Of a DNA stretch of 64,000 nt, positions 27,371 through 36,436 are shown one piece after another. The notes under the pieces were generated by a model that did no database searches, had not been told where the DNA came from, and saw only the letters and a list, made by a program, of their open reading frames with translations. The position numbers were made by a program, and so were the translations under genes. The DNA comes from Corynebacterium suranareeae. Lineage in GTDB: Bacteria; Actinomycetota; Actinomycetes; Mycobacteriales; Mycobacteriaceae. How positions within the stretch are numbered: position 1 is the stretch's first letter; each line of letters starts with the position of its first letter. The DNA lies in assembly GCF_002355155.1 (NCBI RefSeq), contig NZ_AP017369.1, forward strand, positions 3,224,001-3,288,000. The letters run 5' to 3'.

Positions 27371-29062
27371 TTAGGAACAGACCACGTTTGGTGAAGGATC
27401 GTACACGGTTGTGATGGTTTCCCTGGTGATCTCATTTCCGTAGAGATCGCTGATGATGCGGGTATCTGAGGTGGTAAACCCAGGCGCACCGGTTGATGGC
27501 ACACAATCTGAACCTGATACTCGAACTGTATTGGGTTGGGTGGTTGCCCAGCGGCCGTTGTTGATGGATTCCACGGAGGTAGTATCAACGCCCATGATGC
27601 GCACGGTGACGTTTGAATCGTCGGCAAAGGTGCTGATCATGACTGGATATGGTGAGTTATTGCGGAACTGAAGATCGATGGCGCCGTCGAAAATGGTTGC
27701 TTCACGTCCTGCTGGGTAGCGGGAGATGTAATAGCTATGCGGGGTGTGAGTGATATCTTCCAAGCCTGCGAAGTAGTACGCGTTATACAAGGTGGTGGCG
27801 AATTGGCTAATGCCACCGCCGACCGCGGTGTCGGATCGGCCATTGAGAATAATGCCGGAATCCACAAAGCCTTGAGCACTGCCACGAGGGCCCGTGTAGT
27901 TGTTCAGAGAGAAAGTATCGCCCGGTGAAACTACAGCCCCGTTTACCATTTGTGCAGTGAGTCGGATGTTTATACCAGAGGCTGCAGAAAAACCTCCGGT
28001 GGTGAACTCACCCATAACTTCATTAAAAGTGGCGTTTTGAGCATCAGTAGCGGTGAATGTTGCTGGGGTGTCTTCATAGATGGCATCGATGGTGCGTGGA
28101 CCATCACCAGTTAAGTTGTTGGGAAGATCAGCAAGGGTTTGTTCCCAATTGATTTCATGTCCGCTAACTTCTGGGGTGACCACTTTGGAACCAGAGGAGA
28201 AACTGATCTGGGCGTTGGTTGGCTCAGTTTCAGTTTCGGCAAGTCCTTCCGACAGGATGTCGGTTGCTACCTCGGCGTTGACATCTACTCGGATGGTGCC
28301 GTTTTCTTCGGGGAAGGTGACCACTTCACCCATTCGCTCGACGGGGATCACGCCTTCTACATCGTTATCGCCACGCACGGTGAAAGGCCCAGATACTGCC
28401 GTTTCACCAGCACCGTTAGCTAAATCATCGATGGTGTCCTGGCTAATTGCTGCGGGTACAACATCTGGCTCGACTTCTACGCCGTCGGGGTTGAGCCAGT
28501 TTTCGGTGATTGCTTGTTCTAAGACTGTGCGATCCACGGCTTGGCCGTCAATGGTGTCGTTGACAACAAGGTTGCCGGCGTCGATAAGCAAGCTTCCTGA
28601 GACTGGATCCCGGTAAAGCTCACCCACCATGCGGTCTAAGGTGGGGCCGAAGATTGCGGGGTCGACGGTGCTCACGATGGGTGCTTCTGATTCTTTAAAC
28701 AGCGCGACAAAGCGGGTGATGGGATTCCACGATTGCTTGCCGGTGCCTTCGATGGTGGCATCCCAATCAATGCCAATTCCGGAGGCAATGGGATCAAAGC
28801 TTGTGTTTTGCTCACCCGCTGTCACGGTCACGGGTTGCACCACGTCATCGGCTAGTTCTGTTTCCAATTTTGTGCGGGCTTCTGTCGCACTGAGGTTAGA
28901 AATACTGACTCCGCCAACACTTGTACCACGCGGGATGTTGTCCTTGTTGAGGAAAACATCAACCGCATATACACCTGCAAAAATGGCAAACAGACCAACA
29001 AGAACCCCAATCAGGATCCCTTTGGTCCGTTTCTTTGCCGAATTTTTCCCAGAGTTCTTCAC
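27371..29062 (-). CDS. VanW family protein with YoaR-type peptidoglycan-binding region
   Basis: A 563-residue, membrane-anchored protein. A basic N-terminus and one helix (about 14-35) precede a region with two YoaR-like domains: GTSVGGVSISNLSATEARTKLE at about 45-66, and a second unit near 170-260. The VanW domain (about 360-510) has FSAASGINIRLTAQMVNG, GDTFSLNNYTGPRG, VGGGISQFATTLYNAYYFAG and YPAGREATIFDGAIDLQFRN. VanW-type proteins are found in vancomycin clusters and envelopes; their activity is unclear. C-terminal Cys pair (SDCVPS, NVVCS) may be a disulfide. Confidence 0.85.
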   Translation of the reverse strand: MKNSGKNSAKKRTKGILIGVLVGLFAIFAGVYAVDVFLNKDNIPRGTSVGGVSISNLSATEARTKLETELADDVVQPVTVTAGEQNTSFDPIASGIGIDWDATIEGTGKQSWNPITRFVALFKESEAPIVSTVDPAIFGPTLDRMVGELYRDPVSGSLLIDAGNLVVNDTIDGQAVDRTVLEQAITENWLNPDGVEVEPDVVPAAISQDTIDDLANGAGETAVSGPFTVRGDNDVEGVIPVERMGEVVTFPEENGTIRVDVNAEVATDILSEGLAETETEPTNAQISFSSGSKVVTPEVSGHEINWEQTLADLPNNLTGDGPRTIDAIYEDTPATFTATDAQNATFNEVMGEFTTGGFSAASGINIRLTAQMVNGAVVSPGDTFSLNNYTGPRGSAQGFVDSGIILNGRSDTAVGGGISQFATTLYNAYYFAGLEDITHTPHSYYISRYPAGREATIFDGAIDLQFRNNSPYPVMISTFADDSNVTVRIMGVDTTSVESINNGRWATTQPNTVRVSGSDCVPSTGAPGFTTSDTRIISDLYGNEITRETITTVYDPSPNVVCS

Positions 29063-29125
29063 TATTAAAAGGCTAGTTGCACGAATGCAAAAATCCTACT
29101 CAAAAGGTGCTACCGGACGTGAACT

Positions 29126-30292
29126 TCACTTTTGTTCGAGGCGTGTGAGGTAGAGCAATTGAATCCTTAAAGCCGATTCCAGCATCTGTTCTTGTGGATA
29201 TTCACCGCTGGTTACTGCTGCATCGACAAGATCAATGGCAGAGCTTAAGGAGGCGTAATCAATCCACAAGGCTTGGTCTGCCCCTGCTTTCAAGGCAGCA
29301 AGGACTGCTTCTGCTGGGGAATGTGTGGCAGAAATAGAGCTCATGCCGGAGAGATCATCGGTGTAGATGACTCCATCAAAAGGCACTCCACCTGGATAAT
29401 CACCACTTCTAAGCAGTTGGTAAGTTGCCGGATCAAGGGAGGAAGGAACACCATCGGTGCCCAGACCTGGAACGATCATATGGCCAACCATGACAGCACC
29501 GTCAGTTTCAGAAAGTGCTTGGCCGTAAGGGATGAGGTCGTAGGTTTTCAGCTCATCAAGTGATGGCGTCACCACATCTTGAGTATGGGAATCGCCACTA
29601 GCACGACCGTGACCTGGGAAATGTTTAAATACTGGAGTTATCCCTACTTGGCTTAAGCCCTTGGCAAAGGCAGTGGCATAGGTAGCTGCAACTGCTGGGT
29701 CGTTGGAAAAGGAGCGATCGCCAACGACGGGGAGACCCCAGGCATCGACATCTACGACAGGTGCAAAGTTAACTGTCACTCCGTGTGCAGCTAAACCTGT
29801 ACCTAGGATCTCTGCGAGATCTTCTACTTGTTCCGGAGTCATGGTTTGCGCCATCACTCGAGGTGAGGGGAAGTCACCCAAGATATTGGTAGCTCGTTGT
29901 ACTCGGCCACCCTCAAAATCGATGCTTACGGAGAAATCCCGACCGACTACTTCACGCAGTGCTTCAATATTCCGACCAGGTTCTGTCAGGAGATTTTCAT
30001 CCGTCCACGAACCAATGAAAATTCCACCCACTCCCTGGTTGAGAGCATCTAACGCTTGATCATAATTTGCCACACCAACCATCATCAGCGACGCGACTTG
30101 CTCGCGTTGCTGATCTGGGATCTGTGCGCGCGCTAAGTCCCGCGCACTAGGTGCAGGTGTAGCCGACTGCGAAGGTGCGGGAGGGGTGGAGGTAGGCGTC
30201 GACAAGCTGCTTGAATCTTTTTCTGAACAGCCTGTTAGGAGCACACCGGCCACTGCGACGGTTGCTGCTACAGATTTCAATCGCTTCCACAC
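29126..30292 (-). CDS. nagA2: Lipoprotein beta-N-acetylglucosaminidase, glycoside hydrolase family 3
   Basis: A 388-residue protein starting at GTG 30292: WKRLKSVAATVAVAGVLLTGC is a lipoprotein signal with Cys about residue 22, then a Ser/Thr/Pro linker. The open frame continues upstream to 30877 only as the shadow of uspA. GH3 features are SIDFEGGRVQR (about 145), VNFAPVVDVD, PVFKHFPGHGRASGDSHTQD (about 240-258, with the NagZ-type His of the catalytic dyad) and VIYTDDLSGMSSI (nucleophile Asp about 318). It cleaves terminal GlcNAc from peptidoglycan fragments or chromogenic substrates, outside the membrane. It corresponds to NagA2 of C. glutamicum. Confidence 0.88.
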   Translation of the reverse strand: MWKRLKSVAATVAVAGVLLTGCSEKDSSSLSTPTSTPPAPSQSATPAPSARDLARAQIPDQQREQVASLMMVGVANYDQALDALNQGVGGIFIGSWTDENLLTEPGRNIEALREVVGRDFSVSIDFEGGRVQRATNILGDFPSPRVMAQTMTPEQVEDLAEILGTGLAAHGVTVNFAPVVDVDAWGLPVVGDRSFSNDPAVAATYATAFAKGLSQVGITPVFKHFPGHGRASGDSHTQDVVTPSLDELKTYDLIPYGQALSETDGAVMVGHMIVPGLGTDGVPSSLDPATYQLLRSGDYPGGVPFDGVIYTDDLSGMSSISATHSPAEAVLAALKAGADQALWIDYASLSSAIDLVDAAVTSGEYPQEQMLESALRIQLLYLTRLEQK

Positions 30293-30383
30293 TGCTCTAA
30301 CTATAGGAAAAGACGGTGGGAAAGCTTTAATCGTCGGTAGGCTTGAAGCCAAGTACTCACCGATTAATCGCAGGGAGCTTTCG

Positions 30384-30857
30384 ATGACTGACAAAACTAT
30401 GCTGGTTGCTTTTGATGGATCACCGGAATCCCGGCGCGCTTTGGAATACGCCGCGCAATTATTGCAACCTCGAAAAGTTGAGATTTTAACAGCGTGGGAG
30501 CCTTTGCACAGGCAGGCCGCTCGCGCGATGGAGCTCAGCACCTTGGGCGTGGATCCAGAAGACCCTGCACAATCCGCGGCTTTGGAAACCTGCCGGGAGG
30601 GAGTGGAATTAGCGCAGTCGTTGGGTTTGGAAGCACGCGCGCACATGGTGGAATCTGCCACTGCCATCTGGAGTGCGATTGTTGATGCCGCTGATGAGCT
30701 TCGCCCCGACGTCATTGTTACTGGTACGCGCGGTATTGCAGGATGGAAATCACTATGGCAATCCTCCACGGCTGACAGCGTGCTCCACCACGCTGATGTG
30801 CCAGTTTTTGTGGTTCCACCGCTGAATGAAACTGAAGAAGATGAAACCAAGGAGTAA
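30384..30857 (+). CDS. Universal stress protein, UspA family
   Basis: A 157-residue single-domain protein starting at ATG 30384 behind GCAGGGAG. MLVAFDGSPESRRALEYAAQLL is the N-terminal strand and helix. VIVTGTRGIAGWKSLWQSSTADSVLHHADVPVFVVPP (about 112-148) contains the G-x2-R/G-x9-S-type ATP-binding pattern in variant form (TRGIAGWKSLWQSSTA). The function is general stress adaptation, unspecified. It diverges from nagA2, sharing a 91-base promoter gap. Confidence 0.85.
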   Translation: MTDKTMLVAFDGSPESRRALEYAAQLLQPRKVEILTAWEPLHRQAARAMELSTLGVDPEDPAQSAALETCREGVELAQSLGLEARAHMVESATAIWSAIVDAADELRPDVIVTGTRGIAGWKSLWQSSTADSVLHHADVPVFVVPPLNETEEDETKE

Positions 30858-30880
30858 AAACTGGTAGTCTCTTCCACGTC

Positions 30881-31084
30881 ATGGCATACGAAACTGATTC
30901 CCTCAACCGACGCACCCTCGGACCAGCTATTGCAAGCGCAGTAGTCGGTATCGCTGTCGGCGCTGTTGCCGTTGCTGGGGTGTCAATGATCTCAGGGCAG
31001 GACACCGTTCCCACTGGCAATGCCGTAACTGCAGATAATGCCCTACTCGGCGGCCCTGAGTATGGTTCACGCGAAGCAGACTAA
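30881..31084 (+). CDS. DUF2613 small membrane or exported protein
   Basis: A 67-residue protein with a polar N-terminus (AYETDSLNRRTLGPA), one hydrophobic helix (IASAVVGIAVGAVAVAGVSMI, about 17-37) and a polar tail. It matches the actinobacterial DUF2613 family, which in M. tuberculosis (Rv0236A) also sits directly beside aftD. The 3' end overlaps the AftD-like gene, and so the two are probably translated together. The constant pairing suggests an accessory subunit of the arabinosyltransferase; that is inference from position. Confidence 0.8.
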   Translation: MAYETDSLNRRTLGPAIASAVVGIAVGAVAVAGVSMISGQDTVPTGNAVTADNALLGGPEYGSREAD

Positions 31085-34000
31085 AACCCCACTGCCCCGT
31101 TTTCTTCACTCGGCGCATTTCTATGTGTGGATTGCGCTGGGTCTCCTGGTTTTTGCACAAGGTCCAGGCCTAGTTGCCGCAGATACCAAACTGGATTTAC
31201 TGCTTAACCCCGCAGGTTTTTTATCCGGCGCTCTTCATGCCTGGACTGATACTTTTACTCTTGGCCAACTGCAGAATCAGGCTTATGGGTATTTGTTCCC
31301 CCAAGGGTTTTTCTTCCTCATCACAGATTTCCTTCCTGATTGGATAGCGCAACGGCTGTGGTGGTGGCTTGTTCTTGGAGTGGGATTTTCGGGTTTTTAT
31401 ACGATGCTGTCCAGGCTGGGGGTCTCTGGAATCACCGGAGTCTCCGGTGTCTCTGGTATTGGGACTCCTGCATTCCGCCTGATCGCCGCATTATTGTTTG
31501 CTTTATCCCCACGCACGCTTACCACCCTGACTGCTATTTCTTCGGAAACCTGGCCAATCATGCTGGCACCGTGGGTGTGCGTGCCGTTGTTATCAAAAAA
31601 CATCAACGCTCGTGCCATTGCACTTTCCTTACTTCCGGCAGCATGCATGGGTGCTGTCAATGCCACCGCCACGATGGCTGCGTTGATTCCAGCGGCATTG
31701 ATTTTGCTGTACCGGGGATTATTCGGGCGACTGATCGTTTGGGGCATTGGAGTTTTAGCTGTTAATGCCTGGTGGATTGGCCCGCTGTTGGTCCTTGGGA
31801 AGTACGCCCCGCCGTTTACAGAATTTATCGAAAGCGCATCTGTAACCACCTCATGGCTTAATCCCGTAGAAATCTTACGGGGCACAACCAGTTGGACTCC
31901 TTTTGTGGATACCGAACGCCAGGCTGGTTATCTGCTGGTCAATGATGCTCTTTTTGTGTTTCTCAGCGTGGTGGTGGCAGCCCTTGGGTTGATTGGTCTC
32001 TCGCTGATGAAACACCGCGGACTGTGGGCTTTCATGCTGGCGGTTGGGTTGCTCATTCTCGGCAGCGCGCATCTTCCACCGGTCCAAGAATTCCTCGACG
32101 GCCCCGGTGCTGCGCTACGCAATATTCATAAATTTGATCTGTTGGTGCGCATGCCGTTGATGGTGGGGATTGCGGCGTTGGGTTCGCATATCGCGCTACC
32201 CTCCGCGAATACCAAGGCAGCAAATACCAAGGCAGCAACAACCAAGGCAGGTCTTCCAAAACGCCAGGCTGCAGGCTTACTCGTTGTGTTGATTGCCGCG
32301 GGCGCGCTTGCCCCAGCATGGTCTGCCCGCTTATTGCCGCAAGGAACGTGGGAGGAAGTTCCTGACTATTGGTACGAGGCCACGGAATTTCTCAATGAGA
32401 ACGCCGCTGGAACCCGCACACTTATTTGGCCAAGCGCTCCATTTGCCCGCCAAGATTGGGGATGGACAAGGGACGAACCAGCCCAACCACTTCTTGATGT
32501 CCCCTGGGCTGTCCGCGACGCCATCCCGCTTGTTCCTCCGGAAGCGATCCGTGGGCTGGATGGGGTAAGTGATCTAGGCTCGCGCTTGAATGACGAAGCC
32601 TTAAAACGCCTCGGCATCGGCGCAGTGCTGGTCAGGCATGATTTGGAGGCCGACCCAGATATCGAGGTGGATCTGCCCGGAGAAAAATACACTTTCGGCC
32701 CCCAAGGCGAGGTCGATGTTTACCTCATCGACCCCGACCGGGATATGTGGATCACCTCTGACACAGAAGGTCCCCTGCCTACTGTCGCCGGCGGTGGCGA
32801 AATCCTCTCCCTCCTCGACACCCTCAACGGCTATTCCCCGCGCACATTGGTGGATGGAAACGCTCAAATCGTCACCGATACCCCGCAGCTCGTGGGCACA
32901 AATTACGGCGATGGTACCAGTTCCGCCGCTCTTGCCAGCGTGGCTGAAACCGAGGTGAAAAACCGCATCGTGGATTACCCTTCCGCAGGACCGATGACGC
33001 AAGTGGTGCAGGAGGGTTCCATCACGGCATCTTCCTCGGGTTCCGATGCCACTTCCTTCGGCGGCGCCGATCCTGATCGTTCCCTTAATTCACTTCTGGA
33101 TCACCGCTACAACACGGCCTGGTACCCCACCCCTGGCGACACTTCCCCCTGGCTAGAAATCTCCGGCACCGGCACCACATTATCGATCTCCCCACGCGAA
33201 ACCGTCACCGCCACCATCACATCCGGCGATTCCGTGATGGTCCGTGAGTTCGAAAAAGGTCGCACCACCACAGTCACATTGGCACAGCCTCATGCCCGCA
33301 TCGAATTTGATAGTTTCGTAGGCATTTCTGAGCTCTCCTTAGAAGGCCTCAGCCGCACCATCACAGTGCCAGAAACCTCCCCTGACGTGCAGCAATTCGT
33401 TTTCCAACGTCTCACAGTCCCCACCTCATTCCTTGACCGCACCTTCACCGTCCCACGCCCCATGTCCGTCAACGTAGACGCACAATCCTGTATCACGCTG
33501 GAACTCGACGGCGAACGCATCAACTGCGGCCCCCTAGAACTCACCCCCGGCACCCATGAACTGCGCACGCAATCCGAATGGGTCACCCTCACCGAATCAG
33601 TGCCGCACGCCAGCGTGCAGCCAGCAACAACAAACATCGAGGCAGCACCCACCGACCGCATTTTAATCACCACGCGCGCGTTCAATTCAGGTACAAGCAT
33701 GCTTATCGACGCCACCCCCCTCTCCCCCATCCAACTAGACGCCTCCTCCCAAGGTTTCATCATCCCAGCTGGCGTATCCGGCCAATTGAGTTTTACTTTC
33801 GACGGTGAAAAACCCTACAAACTGTCCCTTTTCGGCGGCGCGACCATTGCAGTACTTGTGGTGTTGGGGTGTGTGGTTGTGGGGAGGCGTCGAGAAGCAA
33901 TGGTTTCGTGGCAGGACACCCGCAACGCGCCTTGGGCGGTGGTGGCACTCATCCCGGTGCTGGGGTGGTGGTTCATCCCGGCGGTCGCGGCGTGGCTGAT

Positions 34001-34187
34001 CGTGCGGTTCACCCTCATCCCGAAATGGGTGCTAGCAGGGCTTCCGTTGATGATCTGCGGACTGTGGCTCGCCCAAGCCCCTTGGCCAGCGGCCTCCTAC
34101 CCGGGGGATTCCCCAGCATTGGTTTTGCTCGCGGGAGTTTCAGTGGCGGCGCTGTTTGCAGGGGATTTAAGGCCTCCAAAATCTTAA
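31062..34187 (+). CDS. aftD: AftD-like arabinofuranosyltransferase, GT-C fold with DUF3367
   Basis: A protein of 1041 residues from ATG 31062 (an ATG at 31038 adds eight). The N-terminal 440 residues hold about eleven helices with acidic loop QGPGLVAADTKLDLLLNPAGFL near residue 30, where GT-C enzymes keep a catalytic Asp. A large extracytoplasmic beta-rich region follows (about 450-900, probable carbohydrate-binding modules), ending in several helices. Gene order (DUF2613-AftD) and family match M. tuberculosis AftD, which adds arabinofuranose to arabinogalactan/lipoarabinomannan using decaprenyl-phosphoarabinose. It is shorter than the roughly 1400-residue mycobacterial protein. Odd points: short low-complexity repeats at about residues 125-139 and 380-398. 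Confidence 0.8.
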   Translation: MVHAKQTKTPLPRFLHSAHFYVWIALGLLVFAQGPGLVAADTKLDLLLNPAGFLSGALHAWTDTFTLGQLQNQAYGYLFPQGFFFLITDFLPDWIAQRLWWWLVLGVGFSGFYTMLSRLGVSGITGVSGVSGIGTPAFRLIAALLFALSPRTLTTLTAISSETWPIMLAPWVCVPLLSKNINARAIALSLLPAACMGAVNATATMAALIPAALILLYRGLFGRLIVWGIGVLAVNAWWIGPLLVLGKYAPPFTEFIESASVTTSWLNPVEILRGTTSWTPFVDTERQAGYLLVNDALFVFLSVVVAALGLIGLSLMKHRGLWAFMLAVGLLILGSAHLPPVQEFLDGPGAALRNIHKFDLLVRMPLMVGIAALGSHIALPSANTKAANTKAATTKAGLPKRQAAGLLVVLIAAGALAPAWSARLLPQGTWEEVPDYWYEATEFLNENAAGTRTLIWPSAPFARQDWGWTRDEPAQPLLDVPWAVRDAIPLVPPEAIRGLDGVSDLGSRLNDEALKRLGIGAVLVRHDLEADPDIEVDLPGEKYTFGPQGEVDVYLIDPDRDMWITSDTEGPLPTVAGGGEILSLLDTLNGYSPRTLVDGNAQIVTDTPQLVGTNYGDGTSSAALASVAETEVKNRIVDYPSAGPMTQVVQEGSITASSSGSDATSFGGADPDRSLNSLLDHRYNTAWYPTPGDTSPWLEISGTGTTLSISPRETVTATITSGDSVMVREFEKGRTTTVTLAQPHARIEFDSFVGISELSLEGLSRTITVPETSPDVQQFVFQRLTVPTSFLDRTFTVPRPMSVNVDAQSCITLELDGERINCGPLELTPGTHELRTQSEWVTLTESVPHASVQPATTNIEAAPTDRILITTRAFNSGTSMLIDATPLSPIQLDASSQGFIIPAGVSGQLSFTFDGEKPYKLSLFGGATIAVLVVLGCVVVGRRREAMVSWQDTRNAPWAVVALIPVLGWWFIPAVAAWLIVRFTLIPKWVLAGLPLMICGLWLAQAPWPAASYPGDSPALVLLAGVSVAALFAGDLRPPKS

Positions 34188-34352
34188 AATGGGTGTCAGT
34201 TCATTCTGGCGATTCTAGGCGCTTAGAGACGATTCTAGAGGGGGTTCATTTTGGGGCCAGTGTGACAGGTGTGAAACCTGCCAGTTCACTGATCAAGAAC
34301 TCACCACAAACGTGAGGTCCGACCTCAAAACCGAAAGAATTTTTGCATTTCA
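34188..34352 (-). repeat. Intergenic repeat A, reversed copy A5
   Basis: Read on the minus strand it carries TTTGTGGTGAGTTCTTGATCAG, CAGGTTTCACACCTGTCACA, ACCCCCTCTAGAATCGTCTCTAAGCGCC and ends at the AftD stop codon. It includes the GAGGTCGGACCTC palindrome shared with A2. The 3' tail of the family is missing, as if cut by the gene end. Confidence 0.7.
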
Positions 34353-34383
34353 TCCCCGCCGTGCTCCAATCCACCAATTTCCA

Positions 34384-34440
34384 AACCCATTAGCTAAAAA
34401 ATGGTGAATCCTCACGCTTTTCGACCCCCAAAAGCGTGCC
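34384..34440 (-). repeat. Partial repeat B (B4), left copy of a 57-base direct repeat
   Basis: The 57 bases are identical to 36325-36381 within full copy B3. They cover the central CACGCTTTTCGACCCCCAAAAGCGTG palindrome region and one TTAGCTAAAAAATGGTGAAT arm. The other arms of the element are absent here. The 107 bases from here to the ImmA start hold only the promoter region. Confidence 0.85.
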
Positions 34441-34547
34441 TCTCTCGACAAAGCCGAATCCGGCCAAGCTGATATTTTCCATCGCACCGCAATGGACAAT
34501 CTTGACTAAGCTCAATAATAAAGATAGTTGATGAAACGAGGTGAGCC

Positions 34548-35687
34548 ATGAGCGTTAGAGTCCCCATCAAGCCAAATGTTTTGGAATGGGCAATTCGAAA
34601 AACTGGTGCCCCAGTCGAGGAACTCGCTCAATCCTCTGATTTCAAAAACATCATTGAATGGCTCACAGAAGATAAAGCACCCACTGTTCGTCAGGCTGAG
34701 AAACTGGCCGCCAAAGCTGGTATTCCATACCCATTTTTGCTGCTGAATGAGCCAGTGCAGGATGAAATCCTGCTCCCAGATTTTCGAACCCGTGGAAACA
34801 TCAGCATTACCAATCCAAGTCCTGAGCTGGAACAAGTAATCAATGACTGCACCGCCAGACTGGATTGGTACGTTGAATTTGCTCGGGATGAAGATCTGCT
34901 TCCGGTTGCACTAATTGAATCTGCTCACATATCTCAAAGTCCAGAGCAAACAGCAATTGAAGTCCGAGACGCGCTGGGGTGGGTTCCGGGACGCTATTCA
35001 CTCGGAGAAACAGCGGTATCTAAACTGTCCGCTGCTATCGAAAACACAGGGATCCTTGTCATGCGTAGCGCGATGGTGAAAAACAATACAAAGCGTCCCC
35101 TTGATCAGGGTGAGTTTAGCGGCTTTACCCTGATCAACAACGGATTTGCGCTGATCTTTGTCAACGCAAAAGATACCAAAAGTGCACAACTGTTCAGCCT
35201 GGCGCACGAGCTTGGCCATGTGGTCACAGGCCAACCGGGTATCTCTGCAGAGCATTCTCCAAAATCTGAACTAGAAGTGGAGCGTTGGTGCAACAAGTTT
35301 GCCGCAGAGTTCCTCATCCCAGCTACTTACTTTGGTGAAATCTGGAGTGAAGAACATTCACCAACAGATGCTGTTTCCCGTATAGCTCAAAGAGTCGGAG
35401 CAAGCCCAGAAGCAGTGGTTTGGAGGGGAGTTGAACTTGGTTTTATTCCATCAGGAAATGCTCAATCTTTGATCAAAGAATGCAGCTACGACGGCCCGCG
35501 GAAAACCCCTGACGGTGGAAATGGACTAAACAATATTCGACCGCGAATCGGCCAAAGATTTCTAGCAGCTGTATCAAGTGTCATCGGAACAGATCTGCTT
35601 TCAATTACGGATGCCATGTACTACCTGGGGACAAAGAACCGGGAGACTGTGCGTGATCTTATGTCCCCGAGGGAGAAATCTGCATAG
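34548..35687 (+). CDS. ImmA/IrrE (COG2856) zinc peptidase with N-terminal HTH-like region
   Basis: A 379-residue protein. Residues 1-75 form an XRE-like helical region (VLEWAIRKTGAPVEELAQSS, then TVRQAEKLAAKAGIPYPFLLL). The ImmA/IrrE domain (about 160-290) has SLAHELGHVVTGQPG at about 222, where HELGH is the metal-binding HExxH, and ERWCNKFAAEFLIPA 30 residues later, which supplies the third ligand (Glu). Such Xre-protease proteins are antitoxins or regulators that cleave a repressor. The start lies 10 bases after a GAAACGAGGTGAG ribosome site. It overlaps the downstream DUF4411 gene by 1 base, a toxin-antitoxin-style pair. Confidence 0.85.
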   Translation: MSVRVPIKPNVLEWAIRKTGAPVEELAQSSDFKNIIEWLTEDKAPTVRQAEKLAAKAGIPYPFLLLNEPVQDEILLPDFRTRGNISITNPSPELEQVINDCTARLDWYVEFARDEDLLPVALIESAHISQSPEQTAIEVRDALGWVPGRYSLGETAVSKLSAAIENTGILVMRSAMVKNNTKRPLDQGEFSGFTLINNGFALIFVNAKDTKSAQLFSLAHELGHVVTGQPGISAEHSPKSELEVERWCNKFAAEFLIPATYFGEIWSEEHSPTDAVSRIAQRVGASPEAVVWRGVELGFIPSGNAQSLIKECSYDGPRKTPDGGNGLNNIRPRIGQRFLAAVSSVIGTDLLSITDAMYYLGTKNRETVRDLMSPREKSA

Positions 35688-36181
35688 TGTACTTGCTCGA
35701 TGCCAACATTTTAATGACTGCAGCAGACTCTCATTATCCACACGATGTTGTACCGGGTTTTTGGACACAAATTTTGGATTCTTTAGCTACCGGAGAATCC
35801 AAAATTCCAGAGTCCGTCCACAAAGAATTGATTGCATATAGAGCAAAATGGGTCAGTACCTGGACAAAGACCAACGCAGCACCGGAGTTCATTCTTAACG
35901 AGGATTCAGCTCAAATCCAAGAACTAGCACTCATCACAAACTGGGTGATCAACATTAGGCAACCACCTTTTAAAATCTCAGATCGAAACCGATTCCTTAG
36001 CGGTGCTGACCCACGCATCATCGCAGTCGCTGCAGTGACAAAATCAACAATAGTTACTTATGAAAAACCTGCCGTCGACCCCACATCTCGAAAGGTAAAG
36101 ATTCCTGATGTAGCTGCCCAATTTGGGGTTTCATGTGTTACTCCAATAGAGATGCTGCGCGGGTGTAATCGAGTAATCTAG
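35687..36181 (+). CDS. DUF4411 PIN-like nuclease (probable toxin)
   Basis: This 164-residue protein has PIN-like features: LLDANILMTAADSHYP at residues 3-18 with the first acidic residue Asp5, an ESVHKELIAY helix (about 44), SGADPRIIAVAAV (about 104) with Asp at the third metal site, and TIVTYEKPAVDP (about 120). DUF4411 proteins are predicted RNA-cutting toxins and are typically encoded next to an Xre/ImmA partner, as here. The GTG start overlaps the preceding stop by one base, so the pair is coupled. The target is unknown. The pair lies between two copies of a 57-base repeat, a sign of acquisition or recombination. Confidence 0.8.
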   Translation: MYLLDANILMTAADSHYPHDVVPGFWTQILDSLATGESKIPESVHKELIAYRAKWVSTWTKTNAAPEFILNEDSAQIQELALITNWVINIRQPPFKISDRNRFLSGADPRIIAVAAVTKSTIVTYEKPAVDPTSRKVKIPDVAAQFGVSCVTPIEMLRGCNRVI

Positions 36182-36303
36182 AAAGTCCCGTGTTCCTTTT
36201 GGGGAATCAGACAGTCTGATTTTCGTTCCTCGGGACCTCACAAATATCTAGTAGAGGAGCTCCCAAGTGGTTTCCTCCCAATATTGTTCCGGGTCATACC
36301 TGG

Positions 36304-36429
36304 GTGCCGATTCAACATTTTTCGAACCCATTAGCTAAAAAATGGTGAATCCTCACGCTTTTCGACCCCCAAAAGCGTGCCAATTCAACATTTTTCCAAG
36401 CACCCTCCCCGAAAATGGTGAATCCTAAC
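36304..36429 (-). repeat. Double-palindrome repeat B, full reversed copy B3
   Basis: Read on the minus strand: TTAGGATTCACCATTTTC, AAAAATGTTGAATTGGCAC, the central GTCGAAAAGC palindrome, GGATTCACCATTTTTTAGC and AAAAATGTTGAATCGGC. It has the same order as B2. It ends 8 bases from the TmaT stop codon. The 36182-36303 stretch before it holds no gene. Confidence 0.85.
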
Positions 36430-36436
36430 AAGCCCT

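Noticed and set aside
34188-36429. Insertion sequence carrying the toxin-antitoxin pair
   Set aside because: The framing 57-base repeats are direct and part of element B, not terminal inverted repeats, and there is no transposase.
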